A stretch of DNA of 64,000 bases from Ceratothoa steindachneri (lineage: Eukaryota; Arthropoda; Malacostraca; Isopoda; Cymothoidae), in the NCBI GenBank assembly GCA_963969495.1, contig OZ018325.1:203441739-203505738 (forward strand), written 5' to 3'. The notes below the pieces were generated by a model. It was not told the DNA's origin. It searched no databases and was given only the letters and a program-made list of their open reading frames with translations. The position numbers were made by a program, and so were the translations under genes. The number at the start of each line of letters is the position of its first letter. The stretch's first letter is position 1. Positions 33,532-45,458 of the stretch are shown here, one piece after another.

Positions 33532-35853
33532 CACTAGTTTTGTTTCTCTAAATGTTTTTAGTGTTCCTAAGGTGGTTTTACCTCCTGATTCCCAAAATAC
33601 AATTGAAAGTTGCATAGCATCGATATTTTGGGAGATAATTGGAATTTTTTATATAAAACTAACCATAAATAGCTGCGACAGTTCACCTTATTTAGCATAT
33701 TCACATTGTCCATGAATAATAGCTGATAATATTTTGTCCTTTTATTCCTTTTTAAACTAATAAGAAAATGTGATTATAAGAGATAACTTACTAAAAGTAC
33801 ACTGAAGAACGCGCCTTCTTACTGTGAGCTCCTTGATCTTTACGCACCAGTGACCATATATAGTCCCCATCATAGCAGTGTCCCATCTTCCTTGGTATCT
33901 TTTCTCCATTATAGCAATGTCCTGATGAAACCGTTCACCATGCTCCTCACTCGCTTCTCCCAAATCCTCACGCAAAAACTCCAAATGTGAATGCAAAAAG
34001 TGCACCTTTAGTGACATTCTACATCCTAAATTCTTATAACTTTCTAAAAGTTTTGCTACCAGCTGCTTGTAGTCTTTATTTTTACCAAGGAATACATTAA
34101 CTATATTTCGAAATGCACACTACGCCTTAATTTCGACATCACTCATTGCATTCTAAAGTTGTACTGACCAATATTTTCCTTACTTGCACTCCATTAAATA
34201 TACCACTTTTAACCTTGGCCTCTGATAGCTTTGGAAACAGTAGACGAATCTCTTGAAATGCTTCTCGACAATGATCAAATGCTTTTACAAACTGTTTAAC
34301 CAAACTAAGCTTTATATGAAATGGAGGTAGTAAAACTTTGGCAGGCTCTACGTGAGGCTGTCTAATAACATTTAGTTTTCCTGACTGCACATCATCTTGA
34401 GGGGGCTACCCAACTTTCTGGCAATGTTCATAATCAGCCTTACTGTTCCATAGGCAAGGAAAACATGAATACTTGGTGTAGCCGCCCTGCAATCCGAGTA
34501 AGAAGGCAAGCATTTTAAAATCACCGCAAACATTCCATTTAAACTTAGTATAGTTTACCTTCTCGAGAAGCTCTTTTACATTGTCATATTCTTGCTTCAT
34601 CTGTGCCAAGTATGCTATAGGAAAGGATGAATACTGATTCTCATTATGTAGTAAAACAGCTTTGAGGCTTATTGTAGGACTATCTATGAAAAGTTGCCAT
34701 TCTTCAGGGTTGTGATCAATTCCAGTGGCTGTAAACAAGCCATTAATATATTTGCAGAAGCAGAGATCTTCACTTATATCAAAGTATACTTCGAATTCGT
34801 CATGGCGCTTCCTGTATACTGTTGATCTGCAGTCCTCCCCCAACAGATTTCTTTCATTAGGTCTGAATGCCAAAAGCTCAGCTCCTGACATAGTGAGACC
34901 CAAGTCCCTGATGAGATCACCCAGTTCACGTTGATTTGGAAAGTGTGGGAAGGTACTCATTCTTGGCTCAAACGTTTCATCCATTTCTTCATTGTCACAA
35001 CCTTCCGTCTCTCCTGATGAGACCTCCATCATACCCTCTACATGAAAAAATATATATAAAAAGAGATGCATTTAATAGCTGGAGCATAAATATGGAATGC
35101 ATGTGTAATAACATTGCAAGAAACCTTAGCTAGATGTTTTGAATATTTCAGTATTGATTCTATTACAAAGAATATAGCTTACAATTTGATAGGATTTACC
35201 TGCATTTTCTGGAGTCCGTGGAACCAATAAGGTATTATCATGTGACACAGGTGCAATAGAGGATGAAATGTTGAGATATCGAAGGAATTTTTTTCCCTTA
35301 ATTTTTCTGTACTTTTATATGTCAATCATGCAAAAATAGCAATCATCGTGATGATTTTTTGGCCCTCGCCAAACTCTCGGCACAGCAAATGGCATTGCTT
35401 TTCTTGCACCTCTCAGCCATGCATCTAAATTTGATCGACAACTTCCACATATCACATCAGGGGCTCATGGTTTTTCTTGGTCACCTATAGCCATTCCAAA
35501 GTACAATCTATAAACAATCCAGTACTTTGCACCTTTCACAATTTTATGTGATACATGCTTAGGTCCAACATAGAAACCACACACAAAACAGAACGAATCT
35601 GGTGAATTTCTGCTTCCTCTTGTAGCCATAATCAAGAAAGTCAATATTTATCATAAACCTAAAAAATAAAATAAATCAATTAGCGACCAATGTAAGTCTG
35701 CTTTACCCGTATCCCATACATTTCTTTATATGAGCATAATTATTTATATCTTTCAAACGGTCGACGATAGATAAAAGTTAAGGACATATTTGGAATCAGC
35801 GCAAAATTTAATATTAAGAACACTCAGAAAAATAAGAGAAACGAAAGTTTGTG
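33532..35853 (-). mobile_element. family-A unit, copy 2, with terminal inverted repeats
   Basis: The left end (33532-33570) and the inverted right end (35853-35814) align over ~39 bp at about 75%: both start CAC, share GTTTCTCT and AGTGTTC, and end in TAA. The same minisatellite flanks both sides. The unit is 2.3 kb and holds one minus-strand gene. No convincing target duplication is seen. Confidence 0.6.
33757..35629 (-). pseudogene. unknown family 'A' gene copy 2 (two exons, mutated)
   Basis: Exon 1 (35629-35200) encodes FCFVCGFYVGPKH, YFGMAIGDQEKP, CGSCRSNLDAWLRGARKAMPF and DDCYFCMIDI, with stops near 35466 and 35315; the start is the ATG before a serine-rich N-terminus. Donor GTAAAT at 35199, acceptor TCATGTAG to 35038. 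Exon 2 (from 35037) encodes ELGDLIRDLGLTMSGAELL, EWQLFIDSPTISLKAVLLH, KWNVCGDFKMLAFLLGLQGG, CFPCLWNSKAD, a stop at 34406, PPFHIKLSLVKQFVKAF, then after a frameshift (~34140) FLHSHLEFLREDLGEASEE and RFHQDIAIMEKRYQGRWDT. It lacks the intron that copy 1 has after GDLK. Function unknown; the Cys pairs suggest zinc binding. Confidence 0.7.
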
Positions 35854-35869
35854 AATATTTGTTACCCAA

Positions 35870-36400
35870 TCAATGAAGCTTGCACAAAAATTTCACTCGT
35901 CGGTGCATATTATACCAACATATCATACATAGGTGTCTCTTGCACAAAAGAAATCACCCACAGGTCTACCTTACATATGCAAAATTATCTGTCATGCACC
36001 CTACTCAAACTTATCCCCTACTTGTTTACCATTCACAAACAAAACCATGTACCGAGGAATCTCATACAAATAAATCACCTAGCAGTGTATTCACACAAGA
36101 AAATTCCCTTAGGAGTGTACCATACATAAATAAAAGGACATATGTATCTTACACATTTCTTTTTAACCTAACGGTGTACCTTAGAAGCAAAATTATCTAT
36201 TAGTGCATCTTACACAAACAGATTTACTACTGGTATATCATTCACAAACAAACTCACCTACCTTGCCAGAAAATATAAGCCACAAGTGCATGTACCTTAT
36301 AGAAACATATCTACTGCTGTGCCTTACACTATCAAAAGTGACATGATGGTATCTGACACAAAAAAAATCACTTACCATTTTACCTTACCCAATCAGAATC
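35870..36400. repeat. degenerate ~33-bp minisatellite
   Basis: About 15 imperfect copies of a GTGTACCTTACACAAACAAA-CACCT type unit. 36401-36840 is AT-rich without a gene. Confidence 0.7.
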
Positions 36401-36845
36401 TCCAATGTGTATAACAAATATGCTGATAAACCCGTGAAAATCAATCCCTAGATTAGAATTTACCAAATGAAATAAATTCTTCGAAACAAGAAACAAACGG
36501 TTGACTGTAAGTTGCAAAGGCTTTAAGTGTTCTAAATTCAAATATTGAAGCGGTGTCAAGAGTGCATTTATATTTATTCACCCCATTCCCTTCGTCAATA
36601 TTTTAGGACAAGTGAGAATTGATATTGTGGACTTTACTTTGGAATTTAAGTTGGGATACCTTGAACAGCATTGCCCACGAATAGCCATATTACGTGTATC
36701 TTTTTGTAATATTTTTCTTATAGTAAAGTCAATAGACACTATGGGCTTATGCGATCACTAAGCTCCTCGTTCTAAGGAAAGATGAACACAGCAGTAGTAC
36801 TGGGTTTTGCCTCCCCCCCCTCCTGATCAAACAAGTATTCCTGGC

Positions 36846-36874
36846 TCACATACCACTACATCAGTGGTATGTGA
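36846..36874. other. perfect 12-bp inverted repeat (hairpin)
   Basis: TCACATACCACT and AGTGGTATGTGA flank a 5-base loop ACATC. It lies just before a GC-richer segment (36900-37130) that has open frames on both strands but no recognisable product. Confidence 0.7.
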
Positions 36875-37130
36875 ATATGAAATCCCTTCGGCAGGTTTCA
36901 AGACGGAGGGGTGATGGGTGGTGTTTGCGATGAGAGGAGAGCGAGGAAGAGGCAACGGTGTAGTGGTGTCTGCGTTAACATATACGTAAACAGAGCTGTC
37001 CACATCTCAGACACGACGCACCGCCTGAATGCCGGCAGCTCACCGCGAGCGCTGACTCTATTGTCGCTCATGGTGTTTCTGTGCGTCCCCATCCGACGAC
37101 TATCATACCAAAAATAGTTTAACCATGACA

Positions 37131-39800
37131 AGCTGTTTTCACTCGGTTATTGCAGAACCTTGAACCGAATGGTGTAATCCCACGGGGAAATTTTTATTCA
37201 GAAGAAAACCTGAAGAGAAGAACGGTAGCAGCAAAATCGGCTCAGGAGTACAATGCCAATCCTGCGACTGGTGCCTAGGGAGCCCAAACCTCCATAAACA
37301 AGTTCTTGCGAAGGACACAAGTAGTCTTAAGTACTACCCCTTGTAGGGGTTACCGAAAGATTAAGCAAAATGCGTCAAGTTGTTGGGGCACGGTAGCTAT
37401 ACGGGCAGGGAAAACGAGCCAATCGTTATCCCAAATTTGATTAGGAGAGCTGTGCGTCTTCCACTGAGGCTATTTCGTATATTTTCATTTCCACTAACTT
37501 TATCACTTTCTTTGCGAACCTCATGCTAAAAACTGACAGAGATGCGCTCGTTGGTTTTTGTATTTTGAATTTTAATAGTGCAGGTGATAAAGGAATGGCA
37601 CTATAAAACCAAGGGTGCCTACGAAATGAATAATGTCACTGTTTGTTTGTTTACCCGGTGCCAGGTGCTTTGTTCGTTTCTCTGGGTCTTTTTAGTTGAG
37701 ACTTGTCCCTCCCCTCTCCGTTTCTGAACCTATTTTTTAAGATTTCATAATTAATAGTGCCCTTTTTTATGGTCTTTTGAGCATCTTGCCACGCTAAGTC
37801 TTCTCATGTGACTCCGTGCCGCTAAGTCTTTACACCAACATTTCAGATGACATCTCCCAATTAGAGATTCATCCGCTATGATGATGTCTTTAATAACAAT
37901 AGGTTGAGAAAACAATTTTAAGATACCTTAATTGCAAATTCGTCGGATGGAATCCCAAACAGTTAATTAATTAAAACGATTCCACCTCTTCTATTTGAGA
38001 AGTGTACCACAAGTAGCGAATCGGTAAATAGGGAAAATCCTCAGATCCCTTGAGCTAACAAAACTCTATTTGCTTTGTACATTCCTTCGTTTTCAGCTTT
38101 CTCCAGGCAAATAAACGGAAAATTAATCATTAAAATGGCAACACCGCGAATGTTGCCATTTATGTTTTTATATAAAAGTGTAACTAGTCAGGATAATATA
38201 TAATATATACACGTTTTTACACATCCCAAGGATGATGAGGCTGACGAAGCTATATTTAGGTATACACACATAAATCCTGTGGTTTGGGGGATTGGGGGAG
38301 CTTTGTCGACGATCTTTGGTGTACAGTAGTAATCATGGCTAATCTTCTCGGCCAATGGGAACCAATGGTCATAGTCTATTAACCAATCAAAAAGGACAAT
38401 AGGAAAGCGAGGGATTAGCAGCGCCAAAGACGGAAAAGACACTCTAACGCAGAGGAGTAGTTGTTCAAGCTGCCGCAAGGGGAATAAGTGTCGATGGTTT
38501 GTTGACAAATGCTGATCCACCCCAAATGGCTGAGTGGATTTTTATATCCTGTGTTCCAATGGACGCGAGAGTTTCCCCGCAGCTTCCTTTTATGTAAAAA
38601 CGGCTGGGTTTGGGCTCCGAGAGTTGAGAGATTCAATTAAATATCCATCGGTTAATTTAGGTACATTTTCCCCACGTTTTGAAGGACCGTTCTCCGTTTG
38701 TACAACGGATATTTCTTGAAAATTCGTGCAATTCTGGAAGGTTACAGGATAGTTAGGTTTGGTAAATTAAATATAAATGATCAAACTACGGAAATTGTAA
38801 GTCAGGTTAAATGATCCTCTCTTACATAGATCAGGATACATACATAATAACACCCGAAAAACTTAAATAGACTCCCTCTATACACTTTTAAGCAGGCAAG
38901 TAGTGCTCAGAGAGCACAAGCTGTTATGCTACAGCTGACATTTTGATGATTTGTACCCTCCCAGCCCCAATATCCGCAGGATGATAGTGGCTTTATATCT
39001 TACTCACATTTTTATTGTATTGTGCCTAAAATAAGGAACGCACTTTGGCCTTCTTATGCCACCATTTAGATCGGGATTTGGCAATTTCTTTAAATTAATT
39101 GACTTATTTGATTCAGCCTTAATTGGATCTCCCCCTGTGCAAAGATTTTGTGTACCATTTAATTTACTTCATTCCGCTAAACCTACTCCCTTGCATTCCT
39201 TTCCACAGCATACTAAAATACCTCCACCACCGTACAATTGCAGCTACTGTAATCTACTGTCCACACCCTACCATACTTTACTTGACTCCACCTTTAGTGT
39301 ATGTTTTTATCTTATCCGTCTAGACCTCTCTCTCTCCCCTATATATGTTTATGCATCACCACCTTCTATGTCTCATACACTCCCCTTTTCTTTCATATCT
39401 TAGTCAGGGATTTGTTTGTGATATCCGCTATAACATTTTTCTTCCTGTTAACTCTTACGTCCCCCATCTCTTACCCCAGTAGTGTTGCTAATCCCTGATC
39501 ATCCCTTTCTCTCACATCAGTTCATACCTCCCTACACAGCTGGTAATTTATTGTTTGCCTCATTATCTCTCTGTCACATTCATACCCATTGTAGTCCACT
39601 ACCACGAGTTGGACTGTTCCCCTTACATTTTCCCTGCAATTTATACATTCAACTCACTATTTATTCCACCTATACATTCTTCCATTAGTCATCAGTATGC
39701 CAGTTCTTACCTTAAACAACAGGTGGCTCTCTAGAGTACCATCGTAGAATTTATCCTCTCTAGATTTTCTTTTTTTCCTATACACCCACAGAGTTCTCTT
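37131..39800. other. anonymous region
   Basis: No recognisable gene. A perfect 11-bp inverted repeat (AAATGGCAACA, 38133-38143; TGTTGCCATTT, 38151-38161) lies just before a TATA-like TTTTATATAAAAG (38166-38178). Short open frames on both strands around 38200-38700 have no motif that I know. 39000-39800 is pyrimidine-rich on the plus strand. Confidence 0.4.
38133..38161. other. perfect 11-bp inverted repeat next to a TATA-like motif
   Basis: Stem AAATGGCAACA/TGTTGCCATTT with a 7-base loop, five bases before TTTTATATAAAAG. It could be a promoter-proximal hairpin or chance. Confidence 0.6.
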
Positions 39801-39849
39801 CCTTTAATCCTTTCCACCCGTTCCCTATGTCACTTCCTTTATGCTTCCT

Positions 39850-40960
39850 TTTATTTTATCACTCATTGTCTGGTTTCTGACCCTTTCCCAAAGTTCATAC
39901 TTTTTCCTTATTTTCTAAATTTCCCTCTTCCATTCCATTCTTATGTTTATTCTTTATATGTATTCTATCCCACTTGTGCCATTCAGGCATTTAAAGTGCA
40001 GTAAGTAACGCATTTTTATCTTGGCAAACTTGTCATAACATCTGCTCAATCCAAGCTCTCCTCTCAATGCTTCCAACTATACATACCCATTTGCTGCCAA
40101 AAACATCCTAGCTACCTTATTCTCGATATTCCCCAGCCTATCCTCTTCCCTTTTGCTCACCTTGCATACCTTATATCATTATAGACTGAGTGGAACTCAC
40201 ACTTCCTTTTAGAGCTCTCTGACAATTCCATAACTATTTGCCTACTTTGTTATGACTCTCTTAACATTCCAATCATTCTTTGCATCTTTAAATACTTCCT
40301 TCTTTTGTGCTTTTAAAACACATCATCTCTATTGTAAATGCTTATGCCTAACTACTTGTATTCTTCCCCACTTCCAGCAACTCAATTCGTAAGACCCATT
40401 CCGCATTCCTTTCTTTACCAAAGATATTTACTTGCACTTAATCCCACTAAATTTCACTTACCATTCATTCCCATAATCTGCCGTGACATTTACCATTAAC
40501 TGCAGATCATATCTATTTTCGCTTCATATCATGATATCATACGCATATCATAAACAATTAATAATGATGTCAGCTAACCTCACTCCTCCTTTGGTATGCT
40601 TCAATCTTTTAGTAGCTTATCAATGATCAGACTAAAAAGCTGTAGAGGCATAGTGAATTTCTCTTTCATACACACATTATTAAACATCCATTAAAGTTTT
40701 TAAATCGTTTCAGACTCATTTTTACTCAATTTTCTCTATATAAACTCCTAATCACATCCAGAATATTTACCATTCATGCCTTCATCATTCAATTTCATCC
40801 ATATCTTGTCCCCATTTACTCTGTCAAATCCTTTCTTTCTCTATTTCGAAGTAACATATACGAGCTTTCTTCTTTTCCTGCATATATATCTCTTTAAAGT
40901 TCCTGAATCCATTATGCTCAACCTCTACTATGCTTTCTCTATCATTGTTTAATTACTTCC
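39850..40960 (-). pseudogene. heavily decayed LINE reverse transcriptase
   Basis: Minus-strand text can be followed through many frame changes: KARICYFEIEK, GFDRVNGDKIWMKLNDEGMNGK (split by one base from the previous block), TKGGVRLADIIIN, a degraded YADD region, YDLQLMVNV, VKFSGIKCK and further on LEALRGELGLSRCYDKFAKIKMRYLL. This order is typical of LINE RT and its C-terminal region in invertebrates. Very old; the borders are approximate. Confidence 0.6.
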
Positions 40961-41752
40961 AACAGCATGAACTGTCTAAATAACCTAAGAGAAATTCGTG
41001 TCTGCATCCTCGCATGCTGTTGTGTTCGGCATTATCTCCTCCCAATACAATTGAGTATGTTGTTTATGAACGCCTGTCTGTGAATTAACGAAATGCAACG
41101 ATTGTTTGACGGTTCTATGCTGGTAATTTGGATTAGTGGCCAGGCTTCTGTCAGCTCGCCATTCATCACTATGAATAATTAATCATCTCTCATCAGTTTT
41201 TCGATTATTGGCAAAAGAGTTTATTGGTGTGTCGGTTCCAATATATCCATATACATAACTGCTAGTGAATACTTAGTATCTACCTCGACAAACGCCCAAA
41301 CTTGAATTCTAGGGCTCAGACCTCAATTGCGTTTTGGTTAACATGTGCGAATCCAACCTAAACCTAGCATCTGGGGTTAAGAAAACGTCTTTGAAGAGTG
41401 ACCATGCCATGATAGTGAACCCAATTTTACCATGTCCAAAATAGCGACCCGACAAATTTCCTTGCCGGAAATAGCGACTCTTGCATATGTTGGGTTTCTG
41501 ATTCATGGCATAATCCGTGTTTGCTTGACGGTCTATTTACAGATCCCATCTTACAAATATTCTGCGGGAATTCTCTCAATGATTTTTTTGCTTAAAATTT
41601 AAATAATTAAGCATTTTTCTCTCTTCACTTTTAGGCTTAGCTCTCAGTCTCTCCCTCTTGTCTTTATTGAATCAAAATGCGCCAGTTGGTTATCACCTTG
41701 CCATTACTTACTCAATACTACTTAATTCTATCCAACCTCACACACACACACA

Positions 41753-41755
<3 letters not shown>

Positions 41756-41819
<64 letters not shown>
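41756..41819. repeat. (TA)n microsatellite preceded by (CA)n
   Basis: CACACACACACA then TA repeat, abutting the SINE at 41820. 40961-41655 holds no gene that I recognise. Confidence 0.95.
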
Positions 41820-41820
<1 letters not shown>

Positions 41821-41945
41821 AATTCAGCAAAACGCAAGAAAGAGAAAAACAAGATAATTCTTCTTCAGAAATTTTATTTTCTAATTCGCAAAAATTCGGT
41901 ACAGGGGTGGGATTCGAACCATGCACACTGAGGCAGCGAGCAACC
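41820..41945 (-). repeat. tRNA-derived SINE (family 1, copy 1)
   Basis: On the minus strand GCGGTTGCTCGCTGCCTCAG then GGTTCGAATCCCACCCC gives A-like and B boxes of a pol III promoter, followed by GAATTTTTGCGAATTAGAAA and an AAG-rich tail. The same arrangement is present at 62800-62935. Both copies have (TA)n at the tail side. Confidence 0.7.
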
Positions 41946-42140
41946 GCTTTTTCTGTTTCTTGTGGTTTGCTGGATTCATTTCATCATTCTTTCACGTTCA
42001 TGAAATATCTATACATTGTATTTTCGCTGTTTGTTTACCTCAACTCTCCTTTCTCCTTTCTCCTTTGAATTCCCTATTAATTTTTTTCTCTTTCATAGTC
42101 GCGATCGCCCTCGTGAAGCGTACCTTAAAAGCTTGTTTTT

Positions 42141-42360
42141 CCAAACTCACAATGGTTTAAGAAATAGAGACATGCCGTATTTATACAGAGCAATGTCTTC
42201 TCTATTATTAGCCCCGGTTTGTTTTGTTTACATCCAGTCCTATCTTTCTTCCTCAAATCAGACTTATCAGAGGTCCTAAAAAAAATCTGACCTTATAGAG
42301 AAAACATTGCTTTGTATAAATACGGTGGCTCTTTATTTCATAAACCATTGTGAGTTTAAA
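42141..42360. repeat. imperfect foldback, ~62-bp arms
   Basis: AAACTCACAATGGTTTAAGA (from 42143) through CCGTATTTATACAGAGCAAT is repeated inverted at 42296-42358 with ~85% identity. The spacer is ~95 bp and non-coding. Probably a small non-autonomous element. Confidence 0.75.
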
Positions 42361-42465
42361 AATGTTAAGATAACGAAAGTACTAACTCCAATCAATCTTT
42401 CTTTTCCCTACGTAGTACAACCAAATAGTTATACTTATTCACGTGTTACCTCTCGTGTTTTTTAC

Positions 42466-42469
<4 letters not shown>

Positions 42470-42535
<66 letters not shown>

Positions 42536-42556
42536 ATGTACGTTTGTGTGTGTGTT
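42470..42556. repeat. compound (TA)n(TG)n microsatellite
   Basis: TA repeat to ~42522 then interrupted TG repeat. Confidence 0.95.
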
Positions 42557-42731
42557 ACTACAGAATTATGAATCAATTAATACCGATATTCTAACAATGG
42601 CCGCTACCGAGCTCAATACCCACAGGTTTTCGCTCATGGTTTTACTACGGGATTGTTTCCATCTAAGACACCTTTGGATTTTCAATGGGGACCTTAAGTC
42701 CAAGTGGAATCCAAGCCATGGGTATCTATAG

Positions 42732-42880
42732 GAGCCCTAGGTAACCTAATGGATACAGAGTTGGATTTCTGATGTCGAGGCGGGGGGTTCTATCCAAGCG
42801 AGCGCGGCACAAGATGTTCAGCGGCGTCATGAACTGGCTACCCATTGGGAGGATACGCTGATACTCAGCCTAAACACATC
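42732..42880 (+). repeat. tRNA-Arg-derived SINE
   Basis: GTAACCTAATGGATACAGAG (A box), GGATTTCTGAT (loop with TCT anticodon) and GGGGGTTCTATCC (B box) follow the order and spacing of tRNA-Arg(UCU). The T-arm and acceptor do not fold well, so it is SINE-like. A tRNA-unrelated body follows to about 42880. Confidence 0.6.
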
Positions 42881-44821
42881 ATAATGCAGAGATTAAATCA
42901 CAACACCGCTATCATTTAACTTCCATTCATATCCACATACCCGTGATACGGAACGGCTGACACCCATTCGTAATCCCCTGAGACCACAAAAGGTTCCACC
43001 CTCTTTAGTTTGTCTCAAAAACAAAATATAAACCCTAACCCTCTTCGAGAACTAGCTCCTTATGTCTTCGGAAATACACATTATTATCTTTATGTGTATT
43101 TCATTATCCAGTCTTGGGATATAGTTCACCATATAAGAGACGAATGAGCTACCTACCTACAGCGCATGTCATCTAGTGTGAAGCCAACCCAAATGGGTGC
43201 CTCAACGGGTGATTAATCACGCCCGATGTACCTTAACTTCACTGTAATCGGGAGTGGTAAATCCACTTGTCTATGCTGTAGCACATTTCTAAGGAAGGAG
43301 GTTCGGAAACGCCTGTCTGTGTCATGGCCTCACAGACCTAAGCCAAACCAACCGCGAGGATGCAGTCACCAACCAGACACTGCATTTGAGCAAAATTATA
43401 TTGCCCAAATTATTGGTGCGATATTATGCTCTTTTTTTTAAATGAAATAAAACCATATATATGTAAACTTTTCCTACGTAGTGTTTTCATTCAGCTCTAA
43501 TTCATTTTAAAATTAATATTGCTATACATAATTTTTTTTGTCATACTGAGCTTTATATGCGTTTCATTATCCGGTCAGGGCATCTCGTCACTGTTGCGAG
43601 TGGCGGAAGACGCAACTTACTAGAGTGAACATAATAATTTTCGTTAAGCCCAGATTGTGAGCATACCTCAGACATAAATTGGCGAAACCAATAAACAATT
43701 AATGAAAAGTGTTGCAAAATATGAATTGTTATTATTTTATACAAATGTTAAGAAATTATTGAAATGTCAAAATTAAACTTTTGTGTTTCCCGCACACGCA
43801 AAATTTCCAGCATCTAATCTTGGCACCAAATATTCCTCCGGAACCAGTTCTATTACAGTAACTTACAGTAAATACTGCAAAGGTAATTTATTGTAAAATA
43901 CACAGTAGGTTACTACTAATTTTACAGTAATATTTTGCAAAAAGAGGATGCTACTAGTGTCGCTATAGGAGCTTACCCACATTCTGTAATTAAGAGGGTC
44001 TATTTTAGGCTGAATATCGCAGAATTATTACTATAATTTCATCATAATTAACATTAATTATCAGTATTATTAATTATTATTACTATGTTTTTGTAAAGCA
44101 TTAATGGATAATTAATGATTATGGTGGGATAGTACATTCCCAGGGATCCAAGAGTACGAGCAGGAAGAAATAATGGTTTTGGTGAAAAAAAAATCTACAA
44201 GGGAACGTATGTTCACTTTAGTCCCATTTTTAATTCTCATATTCCTCCAGAGGCTTGAAGGAGGCGTCATCTTGAAGCTTGGAGGATGACCACAGAAACC
44301 CCCTTCTTTTTTAGAAAGGAATGGAAATCGAAGAGGGATTTAGGGATTATTTTTTACAGGCAAATGTAGGGAATTAACCAAAATTTCTTCTTCGTAAAAT
44401 ATCTTTAAAAGTTTCTTCACAATACGCATCTGGTGTCTATAAATGCAAGTGCACATATAGATACACACATTAGCAGGTTAAATACACAGATACGGGAACT
44501 GGAAGGTGGACTGCACAAATAAACACGCAAAAATGCTCACACAGACATGTCGAACTACCAAAAATACAAGCCCAACTCACAGTATCAGGGAGACTTCGCA
44601 AAGTTACATATACAGAAACACACACAGGGATGTCGATTCTCCAAACACACACAAACACAAACACACATTAGCTGGTCGACTTCATAATTACAAGAAAGAC
44701 TCCATATACAAATTCCTTTTTTATTATACAAGAGCCATATTGGAGGGTAAATACGGGTCTGTATGGTAGATTATAAAAAAATAAGTTAAAAAAGGTAGTT
44801 ACTTATTGGACATTCTTTTCG

Positions 44822-44824
<3 letters not shown>
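42881..44824. other. anonymous AT-rich region
   Basis: No gene, RNA or element that I can support. There are scattered TTACAGTAA phrases around 43855-43940. Confidence 0.4.
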
Positions 44825-44899
<75 letters not shown>

Positions 44900-44908
44900 T
44901 ATATATAT
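44825..44908. repeat. (TA)n microsatellite
   Basis: TA repeat with one AA interruption, merging into the left terminal repeat of the element at 44908. Confidence 0.95.
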
Positions 44909-44976
44909 GCTGGAAAATAGAAACTGATTAATTAAATCGGTCATCACCGCAAACATAATCTCACCCCTAATTCTTA

Positions 44977-45052
<76 letters not shown>

Positions 45053-45458
45053 TAAGAATTTACGATAACCGCGAATATTGAAAGACTGCCTAAAAGTTCC
45101 ATAGTTAAGTGTCCCCTTGTGTTATTCGTCCACACAAAAGAAAACGTTGGTAATCAAAACAAACGCGAATCCAATATGGCCGCCCGAATACGTGGAAGAT
45201 TCTATTGATTGATTGAATTTTCGCCTGCGGCCATTCGCCCTCTGTATAAAGACATGTTACGCCCAAATTTAACGTTCCTCTCTCATTTTTTCCTATTTCC
45301 TTTTTGCTTTTCTCCTTTTATTTTTTTTTTTCCCACAACGCGAGAGCGTAGTGGCTTCAGGCTTGGCTGAGCCTATATCGATTAGCAGTCTAGAATTAGG
45401 GGTGAGATTATGTTTGCGGTGATGACCGATTTAATTAATCAGTTTCTATTTTCCAGCA
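44908..45458. mobile_element. 551-bp non-autonomous element with 67-bp perfect inverted repeats
   Basis: 44908-44974 and 45392-45458 are exact reverse complements over 67 bp (TGCTGGAAAATAGAAACTG ... CACCCCTAATTCT). Inside the left repeat lies a second palindrome, AATTCTTATTTTTAATA, inverted at ~45045-45061 around a (TA)n at 44982-45047. The rest (CCAATATGGCCGCCC, TGTATAAAG) has no ORF. Perfect arms imply recent activity or gene conversion. Confidence 0.85.

Noticed and set aside
36898..37131. Pair of overlapping open frames on both strands in a GC-richer segment as a host exon
   Set aside because: No motif, no convincing splice sites and opposite-strand frames of equal length; left as anonymous.
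44207..44227. ATGTTCACTTTAGTCCC as a possible inverted partner of the family-B left end (GGGTCCCGACAAAGTGAAC)
   Set aside because: Only a 10-bp match, 14 kb away, with no family-B coding sequence between that belongs to the same copy.
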